This document shows, piece by piece, positions 42,166 through 49,523 of a stretch of 49,523 bases of DNA (within the stretch, counting starts at the first letter, position 1; every line of letters begins with the position of its first letter). The translations under genes were made by a program, and so were the position numbers. The stretch covers positions 1 to 49,523 of the forward strand of contig CACVAU010000008.1 of assembly GCA_902727915.1 (NCBI GenBank), in the 5' to 3' direction. Below the pieces are notes generated by a model that saw only the letters and a program-made list of their open reading frames with translations, was not told where the DNA came from and did not search any database. This DNA is from an uncultured Sulfurovum sp. (lineage in GTDB: Bacteria > Campylobacterota > Campylobacteria > Campylobacterales > Sulfurovaceae).

Positions 42166-45100
42166 AGATACTTAAACTAAAGTCACTTAATATTAATTCT
42201 CTTAAAGGGGCATTTGAAATAGACTTTGAAGCGTTGTTAAAAAATGAGTCTCTCTTTGCCATAACAGGTCCAACAGGCTCAGGAAAAAGTACGTTATTAG
42301 ACATTATTTCTTGTGCTTTATATGGACGAACAGCAAGGTTAAGTAACCCCAATGATTTAATGTCTCGAAACACATGGGAGTCACTTTGTGAGGTAGAGTT
42401 TGAGGTTAAAGGTATTATATATCGTAGTTCATGGAGTCAAAAGAGAGCTAGAAAAAAGGCTGATGGTAATTTTCAAACAGCCAAAATGGAGATAGCCGAT
42501 GTAGCGACAGCCAAAGTGTTAGCATCAAAACTGAGAGAAGTCCCCAAATACATCGAAGCACTTTCAGGTTTGGACTTTGAACGTTTTAAACAGTCGATGA
42601 TGTTGGCTCAGGGAAGTTTTGATGCTTTTCTAAAAGCCAAGGAGAATGATAGGTCTTCACTTTTGGAGAAGATTACTGGTACGCAGATTTATAAGCAGAT
42701 ATCGGAAGAGGTTTTTAAGACTTATGCCACACAGAAAAAAGCCATAGAAAATGATGAAGTGGCGTTAGGGGTGATAGAGCTTTTAGACAAAGAAGCGTTA
42801 GAAGCAAAAATAAAGGCATTAGAAAACACTCACATGCAAAAGAAAGCGTTAGGTTCTGAAGTGTTAGCGTTAAAACAAGTGGCTTTGTGGTTAGAAAATT
42901 TAGAAAAATTTGAAAAAGATGCTCTTAAATATCAAGAAGCGTTTGAGAAAATAGTTCAGGCTAAAGAAGAAAAAAGAGAAGATTTTAAAAGCTTGAATTT
43001 TGCTCAAAAAGCTTTGATAGTACAACCCTCATACCAAGAGAAAACTTCGCTTGAAGAGGTGATGAATTCTGATGAAAAGAATCTTGAAAGTTTTCAAAAT
43101 GAACTAGAAACTACTCAACGAATACTGGGTAATAAAACAAAAGAGCAAAAAGAGTTAAAAGAGAAGTTTGATAAGGAAAAAGTCTCTTATGCTCAAAAGT
43201 CAAAAAAAGTTCAAGAGCTAAGAGTTTTACAGACACAATTAGAGAATAAAAAAGAGTCTTTTACTGGATTAAATCTAAAGGCATTAAAAGAAAAGGAAGT
43301 ACTAGCAAAGATTTTTAATATAGATCTTGATGTTTTTATGGAAGATGAAACACAGATTAATAAAAAGCTTAAAGTACACAAAGAAGAAATAGTAGAGATT
43401 TATAAGAAGCTTGAAAAAGTAAAAGAGGCTTATGTTAAAGTTGATGAAAAGAGTGTAAAACTTAATGAAAATGAAGTACATTTAAGAGAGCAATTAAAAG
43501 GGATAGAATCTTTAGCTACAGCTGTTTTAGAACATGAAAAAGTTTTACAAAACATCGCAAAAGAAGAGGAACTTTCAATAGCTTTACAGCAAAAAATAGA
43601 GAATTTAAGGGCTGTTAATAGTGAGAAAGTGAAACTGATAGAACAGTATGCCCAAACGCTTCAAACGTTAAAAGAAAAAAGAGAGTTAGAACAGCTCATA
43701 AAAAATTATGAAAAAGATAGACCTAAACTTAAAGAGGGTGAACCCTGTTATCTTTGTGGTTCACTTGAACACCCTTTTGTTGAACATTCTCAAATAGTTG
43801 ATATAGATGAGACGGCTCAAAAGATAAATGAGCAAGAGCATTTACAAAAAGAAGAGAATGACGCATTAACTACGAATAAAATAAGTTTAGCCACACTTAA
43901 TTCAAAGATAGAAACATCAACTTTAGAGAGTAAGAAGCTTGAAAATGAAAAGCTTTCTTTGGAAGCATTTTTTAGTAATTCTAATTTTACCATAGAAGAG
44001 AATTCAAAAAATATACTTGCTACTCAAAAAGAAGAAAAAAAAAAAGAGCTTCACTCTATGGTGGCGTTACGAGAAGAGAAAGATGGGCTAAATGTAGAAA
44101 AAGAGAAACTTCAAAAAATCTATAATGACAAATTACAGTTAGAGCTACAAGTAAAAACGACCATAGAATCGTTAGAAATTTTAAAAGAAGAAGCGAATGA
44201 GATAAAAACACAAATCGTGTTACTAGAAGAAAAAAGTAAAGCCATTTTAGACATAACAGACATCGATGCCTTTGAAAAGAGCATTACAGAAAACTTTAAT
44301 ACGCTACAAAATAGCTACCAAACGTTAGAAAATGAACTTGTGAAATTAAAGTCCGTAGAGGAGACTTTTGTAAAACAGATAGCTACTTTAATAGAAAAAC
44401 AAAGAGAAGATAATCTAAAACTCGAAGCCCTAAAAGAGGAGTTTCAAAAAATGCTTACTCAAAATGGTTTTACTTCACTAGAAGCGTTTAAAGAAGCTTT
44501 TTTAGACCATGAAGAGCGAGAAGCATTAGCAAAATCTTGTAAAGCATTAGACGATAGATATAGGCAAATAGAAACCCTAAAAGAGACAACAGCCAAACAA
44601 CTAAAGGCACACAAGGCATTAAATGTGTCTGCTAGAGAACTCGAAGGTGTTAATGCAGAATTAAAAGCACTACAAGAGCGTATGGATGAACTTCAAAAGT
44701 CCATAGGAAGTGTGGAAAAAGAACTGGAGATTAACCGTACCAATGTCAAAAAACATGAAAGTAAAATCAACGTCTTAGAGCAGAAAAAAGAGGCATTTAA
44801 AGTGTGGGTTAAACTCAATGAGATGATAGGTTCAGCAAATGGTGACAAGTTTGCCAAGTTTGCCCAAGGCATCACCCTAGATCAGCTCATTTACCTTGCC
44901 AATCAACACTTAAAAATACTAAGTTCACGGTATGAACTCCAACGAAGTTTGGATTCTACTAAACTGTTAGAGATAGAGGTAATAGATGGCTTCCAAGGCG
45001 ATGTACGACGACCTGTGAGTACTTTGTCAGGAGGGGAAAGTTTTATAGTGAGTCTTGCCTTGGCTCTTGGACTCTCAGCTCTTGCAAGTCAAAAGATATC

Positions 45101-45305
45101 CATTGATTCTCTCTTTTTAGATGAAGGCTTTGGAACCTTAGACAGCGACAGTTTAGAGATGGCTTTGACGGCTCTAAATGCCTTACAGAGTTCGGGTAAG
45201 ATGGTTGGGGTAATTTCCCATGTGGAGGCTTTGAAAGAGAGGATTGGTTTGCAGATTAGGGTTGTTCCTAGGGGGGATGGGACGAGTTTTTTGGAGATGG
45301 ATTGA
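42162..45305 (+). CDS. sbcC: Exonuclease subunit SbcC (Rad50-like ATPase)
   Basis: A 1,047-residue SMC-like ATPase partner of SbcD. Walker A is ITGPTGSGKSTLLDIIS near residue 34; two long coiled coils of Lys/Glu-rich sequence surround a zinc hook CYLCGSLEHP near residue 528 (a CxxC pair); the C-terminal head has STLSGGESFIVSLALALGLSAL and the Walker B SLFLDEGFGTLD. This is the complete normal architecture. The coding is unusually A-rich in the coils, as the protein is rich in lysine and glutamate. It follows sbcD with ATGA overlap. Confidence 0.94.
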   Translation: MKILKLKSLNINSLKGAFEIDFEALLKNESLFAITGPTGSGKSTLLDIISCALYGRTARLSNPNDLMSRNTWESLCEVEFEVKGIIYRSSWSQKRARKKADGNFQTAKMEIADVATAKVLASKLREVPKYIEALSGLDFERFKQSMMLAQGSFDAFLKAKENDRSSLLEKITGTQIYKQISEEVFKTYATQKKAIENDEVALGVIELLDKEALEAKIKALENTHMQKKALGSEVLALKQVALWLENLEKFEKDALKYQEAFEKIVQAKEEKREDFKSLNFAQKALIVQPSYQEKTSLEEVMNSDEKNLESFQNELETTQRILGNKTKEQKELKEKFDKEKVSYAQKSKKVQELRVLQTQLENKKESFTGLNLKALKEKEVLAKIFNIDLDVFMEDETQINKKLKVHKEEIVEIYKKLEKVKEAYVKVDEKSVKLNENEVHLREQLKGIESLATAVLEHEKVLQNIAKEEELSIALQQKIENLRAVNSEKVKLIEQYAQTLQTLKEKRELEQLIKNYEKDRPKLKEGEPCYLCGSLEHPFVEHSQIVDIDETAQKINEQEHLQKEENDALTTNKISLATLNSKIETSTLESKKLENEKLSLEAFFSNSNFTIEENSKNILATQKEEKKKELHSMVALREEKDGLNVEKEKLQKIYNDKLQLELQVKTTIESLEILKEEANEIKTQIVLLEEKSKAILDITDIDAFEKSITENFNTLQNSYQTLENELVKLKSVEETFVKQIATLIEKQREDNLKLEALKEEFQKMLTQNGFTSLEAFKEAFLDHEEREALAKSCKALDDRYRQIETLKETTAKQLKAHKALNVSARELEGVNAELKALQERMDELQKSIGSVEKELEINRTNVKKHESKINVLEQKKEAFKVWVKLNEMIGSANGDKFAKFAQGITLDQLIYLANQHLKILSSRYELQRSLDSTKLLEIEVIDGFQGDVRRPVSTLSGGESFIVSLALALGLSALASQKISIDSLFLDEGFGTLDSDSLEMALTALNALQSSGKMVGVISHVEALKERIGLQIRVVPRGDGTSFLEMD

Positions 45306-45381
45306 ATTTTGATGTGCTAACCTAAATTCATATAACTAGCTAAAAGAGTTGAGAGGTGTGTGCTAAGAAGTCATTTATAGT

Positions 45382-45537
45382 TTATTCTTGTTCTACTAAA
45401 CCTTCAATTTGTTCTATCCATTGCCTAAACCTTGGAGCTTTATTTATAACTTTATTAAGTCCTATCTCTTCGATAATGCTATATCCATGAAAAACTTTAT
45501 CGAAGCATTCATTATAATTATCAAAAAGCTTAATCAT
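45382..45537 (-). pseudogene. Short open stretch, possible 3' remnant of a lost gene
   Basis: Fifty-one codons (from an ATG at 45537 to a TAA at 45382-45384) reading FDNYNECFDKVFHGYSIIEE and ending IEGLVEQE. No ribosome site is seen, and the frame continues upstream of the ATG (VPKR), which suggests the tail of a longer gene. I recognise no family. It lies in the gene-poor, decaying zone 45306-46531. Confidence 0.35.
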
Positions 45538-45619
45538 TCTTTTTGGGAACTAAGGGTCAGGTGATAGTGATAGGTAAAAAACAAAGGAATAAGATGTTGA
45601 AAATCTATTTTAAGCCAAT

Positions 45620-45752
45620 CTATTCACAAAGAATTTTAGAAACCAAAGAACGAGAAACTTTCAAATAGTTACTAATCTCTATCTGAGTGTATCCATTATT
45701 TAACACTTTAAATATTATAGTATTTCCTTCTTTTTTTATCTTATATCCACCA
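45620..45752 (-). pseudogene. Helix-turn-helix remnant, possibly from a transposase
   Basis: About 43 open codons ending at a TAG (45620-45622), without a start, reading VLNNGYTQIEISNYLKVSRS then LVSKILCE. This is a clean helix-turn-helix like the C-terminal part of some REP-associated (IS200-type) transposases and related proteins of this group. It overlaps the end of the vapC-like pseudogene in another frame. I read it as a leftover of a mobile or regulatory gene. Confidence 0.4.
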
Positions 45753-46103
45753 ACTTAACTCCATCTAAATATCTAAAATCTTTTAAGTTTAAAGTCATTA
45801 AAGGGATGTCATAAATCATCACGGTAGATGCCATAATTGCGTCCATCATTTTCATATTATGTGATAAATTGTACTCTTTAACCAATTGAGTAGTCAACTT
45901 AATAATTTCATCATTTGTCTTTAATATTTTAAAAGTAGAAATCTCATTGACAATAAATCTTAAATTATTTTTGCTTTTGCACCTTGGTAAAGTTCCATAA
46001 CCACGATATCATTAATAAACAGTTCATTTGGTGAATATTGAGAAATAATAGATTTATTCCCCTTAAGATATTCAATCAAAATATTCGTATCAAGAAATAT
46101 CAT
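45736..46103 (-). pseudogene. VapC-like PIN-domain toxin, frameshifted
   Basis: Reading from the ATG at 46101-46103 gives MIFLDTNILIEYLKGNKS then ELFINDIVVMELYQGAK, a PIN-domain start with acidic residues in LDTN and MELYQG. The frame breaks near 45971-45982, close to an A-rich run, and continues one frame over as FIVNEISTFKI, NMKMMDAIMASTVMIYDIPL and MTLNLKDFRY, ending at the TAA at 45736-45738. All four PIN acidic positions are there, so one single-base deletion separates it from a full RNase toxin. Its ATG overlaps the stop of the antitoxin-like gene (ATGA), the usual vapBC order. Confidence 0.75.
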
Positions 46104-46328
46104 CTATATGAATCTTCTCTAAGTTTTTTTGCAAATGTAACTGAATCTTGAAGATCTTCAAATGGATTTGTCATTTCTATATCCTTATCATTTTTATCTA
46201 ATGTATAAAAACTCTCCATTGGGTTTAATTTTTGATATGAAAACTTTTTAGGCGTACTCGCATTTAGCGTGAAATTGTGTTTCAAAAATCTTTTGCATTT
46301 TAGGGTTACTAATTTGTAGTTGCATCAT
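46100..46328 (-). pseudogene. Antitoxin-like gene preceding vapC, frameshifted
   Basis: From the ATG at 46326-46328 the frame reads MMQLQISNPKMQKIFET and is then off; from about 46284 another frame reads KHNFTLNASTPKKFSYQK and on to EDLQDSVTFAKKLREDSYR. The two join well if one A is missing near 46278-46284 (GAAACAC in place of GAAAACAC). An N-terminal 'MxLQISNPxMQKIFE' strand-helix followed by a C-terminal acidic tail is like small antitoxins beside PIN toxins in this group. The stop overlaps the vapC ATG. With its partner also frameshifted, the module is probably dead. Confidence 0.55.
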
Positions 46329-46511
46329 TGTATAAACCTTTCTCGTTTATTTTGATTATATCATTTTTTAATTTATAGCAAATATTCAACCCTAAACTCT
46401 ATACTCAAACCCCAAAAAACACCCGACCCAAAAAACAACCCACATACTTAAAATGTTACTTCGTAAAAAGAGGATACTTAAAAACTCTCTTAAGAAAAGG
46501 GGAGGTTTTGT

Positions 46512-46517
46512 TATAAT
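46512..46517 (+). promoter_or_regulatory. -10 element before the XRE-like gene
   Basis: TATAAT at 46512-46517, preceded by a T-rich stretch (GGTTTTGT), lies 10 bases before the ribosome site AAGGAG (46527-46532). It is a credible promoter for the small regulator and perhaps the two genes after it. Confidence 0.5.
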
Positions 46518-46540
46518 CTTTTAAAAAAGGAGTGGTTGTT

Positions 46541-46783
46541 TTGGAAGAAAAAGAGGTACATTTGGTTAAACGAGTTTCTAAAGAGTTGGGTTTAACTTAT
46601 AAAGAATTGGGTGAAGAAATTGGTTATAGTGAGAGTATGTTAAGACAATCCGTTTCAAAAAATACAATTAGTTCTCAACTACAAAAGGTTCTTGAATTAT
46701 ATATAAAAACAATAAAATTAGAAAAAGAATTAAATAAGACAGAAGAAGTAAAAGATGTTCTTAGGTCATTTTTGGAAAAATAA
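46541..46783 (+). CDS. Small XRE-like helix-turn-helix regulator
   Basis: An 80-residue protein with a helix-turn-helix at about residues 7-40 (LVKRVSKELGLTYKELGEEI then GYSESMLRQSVSKNTIS) followed by a coiled helical tail (LELYIKTIKLEKELN). I prefer the TTG at 46541, 8 bases after AAGGAG (46527-46532); the GTG at 46532 overlaps that ribosome site. It precedes a replication-like gene and an AAA-ATPase gene on the same strand and may regulate them. Family likeness is good, target unknown. Confidence 0.6.
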   Translation: MEEKEVHLVKRVSKELGLTYKELGEEIGYSESMLRQSVSKNTISSQLQKVLELYIKTIKLEKELNKTEEVKDVLRSFLEK

Positions 46784-46863
46784 GATGTTTTTAGAACTTT
46801 TAACTAAATATAAAGACAATTTAAACTAGAATGCCATATATCAAAAAAATATAAGGCAAAAAA

Positions 46864-47676
46864 ATGGAACTCGAACCAATAGAAAATCCCATTGTTATCC
46901 ATCCTCATTTATTGCAACGGTTTCTGAAGCATGGAAAAGACTATGCCAACCTTTTAGCCTTGTATAGTTTTTACCTTTATCACGCTCAACTCCAAAAAAC
47001 AAATCAGCCCCTTGCTACTGATGAATTTACAAGAAAAGGGATGAATTGGGCGATTGACAGGGTTAAAAAAACCAAAAAACTTTTAAAAGAGATGAAACTG
47101 ATTGAAGTAGTACAAAAGAAAAAATACTATTATGTGCATCTCTTTTTTATCTACACCAAGAAGAAGATTGGCGAGATTCTTGGGACGAACACCAACTCAC
47201 AAAATTCAGCTGTGAAAACTAAGCCAAAAGAGCAAAAACCTAAAACAAAAGCAACATCCATTTTATTGAATCAATGGCTTGACTATTGTAAGAAAAAAAA
47301 GATTAATTACGCTAAAAACAATCTAACACATTGGGAAAAAAAGCTTGAAAACAGATTGAGCATTGAGCAACAAGAAGCCGTTTATACAGCCATGAGTAGA
47401 GGTTGGAAAGATTTTTATGTAGTCCCTATAAAAGAGTCAAAATATCATAAGTTTTTAGGTAAAAGCTTGATGATAGAGAAAGATTGTGATACGTTAATGG
47501 ATATTAGATTTAGTAAGAAGCAATTTATCTATCAGTTCAAAAATATTAAAATAACCACCACTGAACCACCCCCGAAGCTTTTTAAAAAGTATGGGTATGA
47601 GAAAGAAGAGGTTAAAAAAGCTCCTATTGTTTCAAAGGTTCAAGATAGGCTTTTGGGGTTGATTCAGAGGTTTTGA
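46864..47676 (+). CDS. Unknown basic protein with winged-helix-like N-terminus
   Basis: A 270-residue basic protein. Residues 1-100 look like a winged helix of the kind in phage and plasmid replication proteins (HPHLLQRFLKHGKDYANLLA, WAIDRVKKTKKLLKEMKLIE, then KKKYYYVHLFF), a lysine- and threonine-rich linker follows (residues 115-135), and the rest is helical with TAMSRGWKDFYV. The 'GxxW-AIDRVKKTKKLL' helix with 'LI' wing fits DNA binding. Similar layouts (winged helix, linker, second domain) occur in replisome organiser proteins, but this is a likeness only. It lies between an XRE-like gene and an AAA-ATPase gene. Confidence 0.55.
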   Translation: MELEPIENPIVIHPHLLQRFLKHGKDYANLLALYSFYLYHAQLQKTNQPLATDEFTRKGMNWAIDRVKKTKKLLKEMKLIEVVQKKKYYYVHLFFIYTKKKIGEILGTNTNSQNSAVKTKPKEQKPKTKATSILLNQWLDYCKKKKINYAKNNLTHWEKKLENRLSIEQQEAVYTAMSRGWKDFYVVPIKESKYHKFLGKSLMIEKDCDTLMDIRFSKKQFIYQFKNIKITTTEPPPKLFKKYGYEKEEVKKAPIVSKVQDRLLGLIQRF

Positions 47677-47701
47677 GTATAATAAAACAGAAAGGAATAA
47701 G

Positions 47702-49375
47702 ATGCAAAAGCTACCCATAGGAATGAGTGATTTTAAAGAGCTGATTGAAACCGATAGATACTATGTTGATAAAACAGATTTTATTAGAGAAATTATTGAT
47801 AGCAGTGCCAAGGTTATTTTACTTCCACGCCCACGCCGATTTGGAAAAACGCTTAATCTTAGTATGTTGAACTATTTTTTTGATAAAAGGGAGAAGAACA
47901 AAGAGCTATTTCAAGGCTTAAATATTGCTCAAAATAGCGAAGCGATGGAACACTGTAATAAATATCCTATTATTTATATTACATTTAAAGATGTGAAAGA
48001 GCAAAGCATTGAGGCAAGTCGTGAAAAAATTTATGCTCTGATTCGAGAAACATTTGGAAAACATGAAAAAAGTATAGAAAAAGTGATTGATACTTTTCCC
48101 AAAGAAGATAGAGACAACTATGCCAATATTATCAACCGAAAAGCGTCACATACACTTTATGAAAACAGTTTTAAATTTCTTTCTAAACTCTTAACCAAAG
48201 CCCACAAGCAAAAATGCATCATCCTCATAGATGAGTATGACACACCCATTCAAACAGCATTTCTAAAAGGCTATTATGAAGAGATGGTGGGGTTTTTTAA
48301 AACCTTTATGGGAGCTGTTCTAAAAGACAACGATGTCAATCTTTATAAGGCAGTTTTAACAGGGATTTTACGTATTTCTAAAGAGTCTATTTTTAGTGAT
48401 TTGAACAACATAGAGGTCTATACTTTACTCGATAATGAGTTTGGAGACAAATTTGGTTTTAGTACCAATGAGGTACAAAATATGTTAAAAATCTATGAAT
48501 TAGATAACACTTTTGACGAGATAAATCAGTGGTACAATGGCTATAAAATAGGGGATTTCACCATTTATAATCCTTGGTCACTACTCAACTATGTTAATCG
48601 CCGTCGTTTTGATGTTTATTGGGCAAACACCTCGTCTAACGATATTATACGTGTTTTGGTAGAAAACTCCGATGGCTTTAGAGACGATTTAAAATACCTG
48701 CTCAAAGGTGAAACAGTAGAAAAAGTAATTAATCCCAACATCACTTTTAAAGACAGAGATTTTAATTTTAATGAAGAGATGTTGTACTCTTTTTTATTTT
48801 TTTCGGGTTATCTAAAATACACTTCTAAAACATGGAAACAAGGGGAGCATATTTGTACCTTAGCCATTGTCAATGTGGAGTGTCAATATATCTTTAGAAA
48901 AATCATTGCCAATTGGATTAGTGAAAAGTTTTCAAATCCAAGACTCAGAGTTTTGCTAAAATCGTTAACCGATGGCGATTTAAAACTTTTTGAAAAAATA
49001 TTTAGTGAGTTTGTACGCGATACCCTCTCTTTTTATGATACAGGTAAAAATGTAGAGAGTGTCTATCATGCTTTTTTCTTGGGATTGTTAGTTAATTTGA
49101 GCGATTATGAGATTATATCTAACAAAGAAGCAGGTTACGGACGGGTAGATATTATCGTCTTACACAAAGAAGACAAAGAAAAATTAGCCTTGGTCATAGA
49201 GCTTAAAACCATAGACGAGTTTGAAGAAGAGACCAAAGAAAAAGCGTTAATAAGTGCTGTAAAGCAGATAGAAGAAAAAGCTTATGTTTCAGAGGTTCAT
49301 AAAAAAGGCTACAAGAATATTCTAGCTTTTGGGGTGGTCTTTGATGGTAAGAGGGTTTGGGTGAAGGAGGGGTGA
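47702..49375 (+). CDS. AAA-ATPase-like / PD-(D/E)XK nuclease-like protein
   Basis: A 557-residue protein of the large AAA-ATPase_like + PDDEXK_9 (DUF1703) family. The start QKLPIGMSDFKELIETDRYY with YVDKTDFI is diagnostic, the Walker A-like loop is PRPRRFGKTLNLSML near residue 40, Walker B CIILIDEYDTPI near residue 172, and the C-terminal nuclease-like core is GYGRVDIIVLHKEDKEKLAL followed by VIELKTI (Asp ... Glu-x-Lys) near residue 480-500. Many copies occur in Bacteroidota and some Campylobacterota; the function is unknown, with a mobile or defence role often suspected. GAAAGGAATAAG precedes the ATG. Confidence 0.85.
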   Translation: MQKLPIGMSDFKELIETDRYYVDKTDFIREIIDSSAKVILLPRPRRFGKTLNLSMLNYFFDKREKNKELFQGLNIAQNSEAMEHCNKYPIIYITFKDVKEQSIEASREKIYALIRETFGKHEKSIEKVIDTFPKEDRDNYANIINRKASHTLYENSFKFLSKLLTKAHKQKCIILIDEYDTPIQTAFLKGYYEEMVGFFKTFMGAVLKDNDVNLYKAVLTGILRISKESIFSDLNNIEVYTLLDNEFGDKFGFSTNEVQNMLKIYELDNTFDEINQWYNGYKIGDFTIYNPWSLLNYVNRRRFDVYWANTSSNDIIRVLVENSDGFRDDLKYLLKGETVEKVINPNITFKDRDFNFNEEMLYSFLFFSGYLKYTSKTWKQGEHICTLAIVNVECQYIFRKIIANWISEKFSNPRLRVLLKSLTDGDLKLFEKIFSEFVRDTLSFYDTGKNVESVYHAFFLGLLVNLSDYEIISNKEAGYGRVDIIVLHKEDKEKLALVIELKTIDEFEEETKEKALISAVKQIEEKAYVSEVHKKGYKNILAFGVVFDGKRVWVKEG

Positions 49376-49424
49376 GGGTTGTTTGAGTAGCTTGTGCCCT
49401 TTTTCAACACTTTGTTGGACTTTT

Positions 49425-49523
49425 TTAAATATTATCCTCTTCATCATACAACCGACACAACTCATCAACCTTCTGCTTCAACAACTCTTTAGGAATAAGC
49501 TTAGTCTCATAATCAGCAATAAC
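49425..49523 (-). CDS. 3' end of a gene leaving the window
   Basis: The last 32 codons of a minus-strand gene, cut by the window end, reading VIADYETKLIPKELLKQKVD and ending LYDEEDNI with a TAA at 49425-49427. Too short for family assignment. The frame is open to the window edge and the codon use is normal, so a real gene is likely. Confidence 0.45.
   Translation of the reverse strand, partial: VIADYETKLIPKELLKQKVDELCRLYDEEDNI

Overview
The window looks like AT-rich chromosomal DNA of a member of the Campylobacterota (Epsilonproteobacteria), probably of the Sulfurimonas/Sulfurovum/Arcobacter kind. The assignment rests on gene order and protein style: purA, a DUF507 gene and carA in a row, and a mlaA-mlaC-RND exporter operon like the one I remember from Campylobacter (Cj1371-Cj1373). 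An ssrA-type 3' end at 6682-6701 and very AT-rich intergenic DNA fit as well. The species cannot be named from this.

Layout. (1) About 1-6,700 is the right part of an integrated element. It has two small membrane proteins, a replication initiator of the filamentous-phage/rolling-circle type, three small genes including an AlpA-like regulator, a divergent CI-like repressor with three operators, a 650-base non-coding region with direct repeats and a hairpin (possible origin), a Mor-like activator, a RelE-like toxin with a partner gene, and a tyrosine integrase. A displaced tmRNA (ssrA) 3' end marks its right edge, so the element probably sits in ssrA and continues left of the window. (2) 6,759-11,017 is an operon of a single-chain restriction-modification enzyme, a small unknown protein and an N-formylglutamate amidohydrolase-like protein. 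(3) 11,281-13,684 holds a glycine-zipper lipoprotein, an unknown coiled-coil protein and a class V aminotransferase. (4) 13,720-18,357 is a compact five-gene minus-strand operon: HisG-like, HisRS-like, VanX-like dipeptidase, CntK/DapF-like histidine-racemase candidate, and GNAT. I know of no described pathway with this gene set and regard it as the most interesting part. (5) 18,567-23,219 carries purA, DUF507, carA, a small membrane protein and purT. (6) 23,383-27,278 is the Mla-like lipid-transport operon. (7) 27,786-29,283 has an unknown protein, an NlpC/P60 hydrolase and rpsU. (8) 29,428-31,330 is a Septu defence pair (ptuA, ptuB) placed between rpsU and nnr, with a REP/MITE-like palindrome directly upstream. 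(9) 31,331-34,457 has nnr, purN, a lipoprotein and a YdjM-like membrane protein. (10) 34,502-39,979 has an HgdB-like protein converging on a BadF-type activase that is interrupted by an in-frame TGA, then lgt. (11) 40,143-45,305 has gene remnants, an ArsC/Spx-family gene and sbcDC. (12) 45,306-49,523 is a decaying accessory zone with a doubly frameshifted vapBC-like module, small remnants, a regulator, a replication-like protein and an AAA-ATPase/PD-(D/E)XK protein.

Housekeeping genes for purine and pyrimidine synthesis, lipoprotein maturation, outer-membrane lipid traffic and DNA repair thus alternate with accessory islands: a prophage-like element, an R-M operon, a putative biosynthetic operon and Septu. 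No tRNA, rRNA or CRISPR array was recognised. All homology statements come from reading motifs and from memory of families, not from searches.
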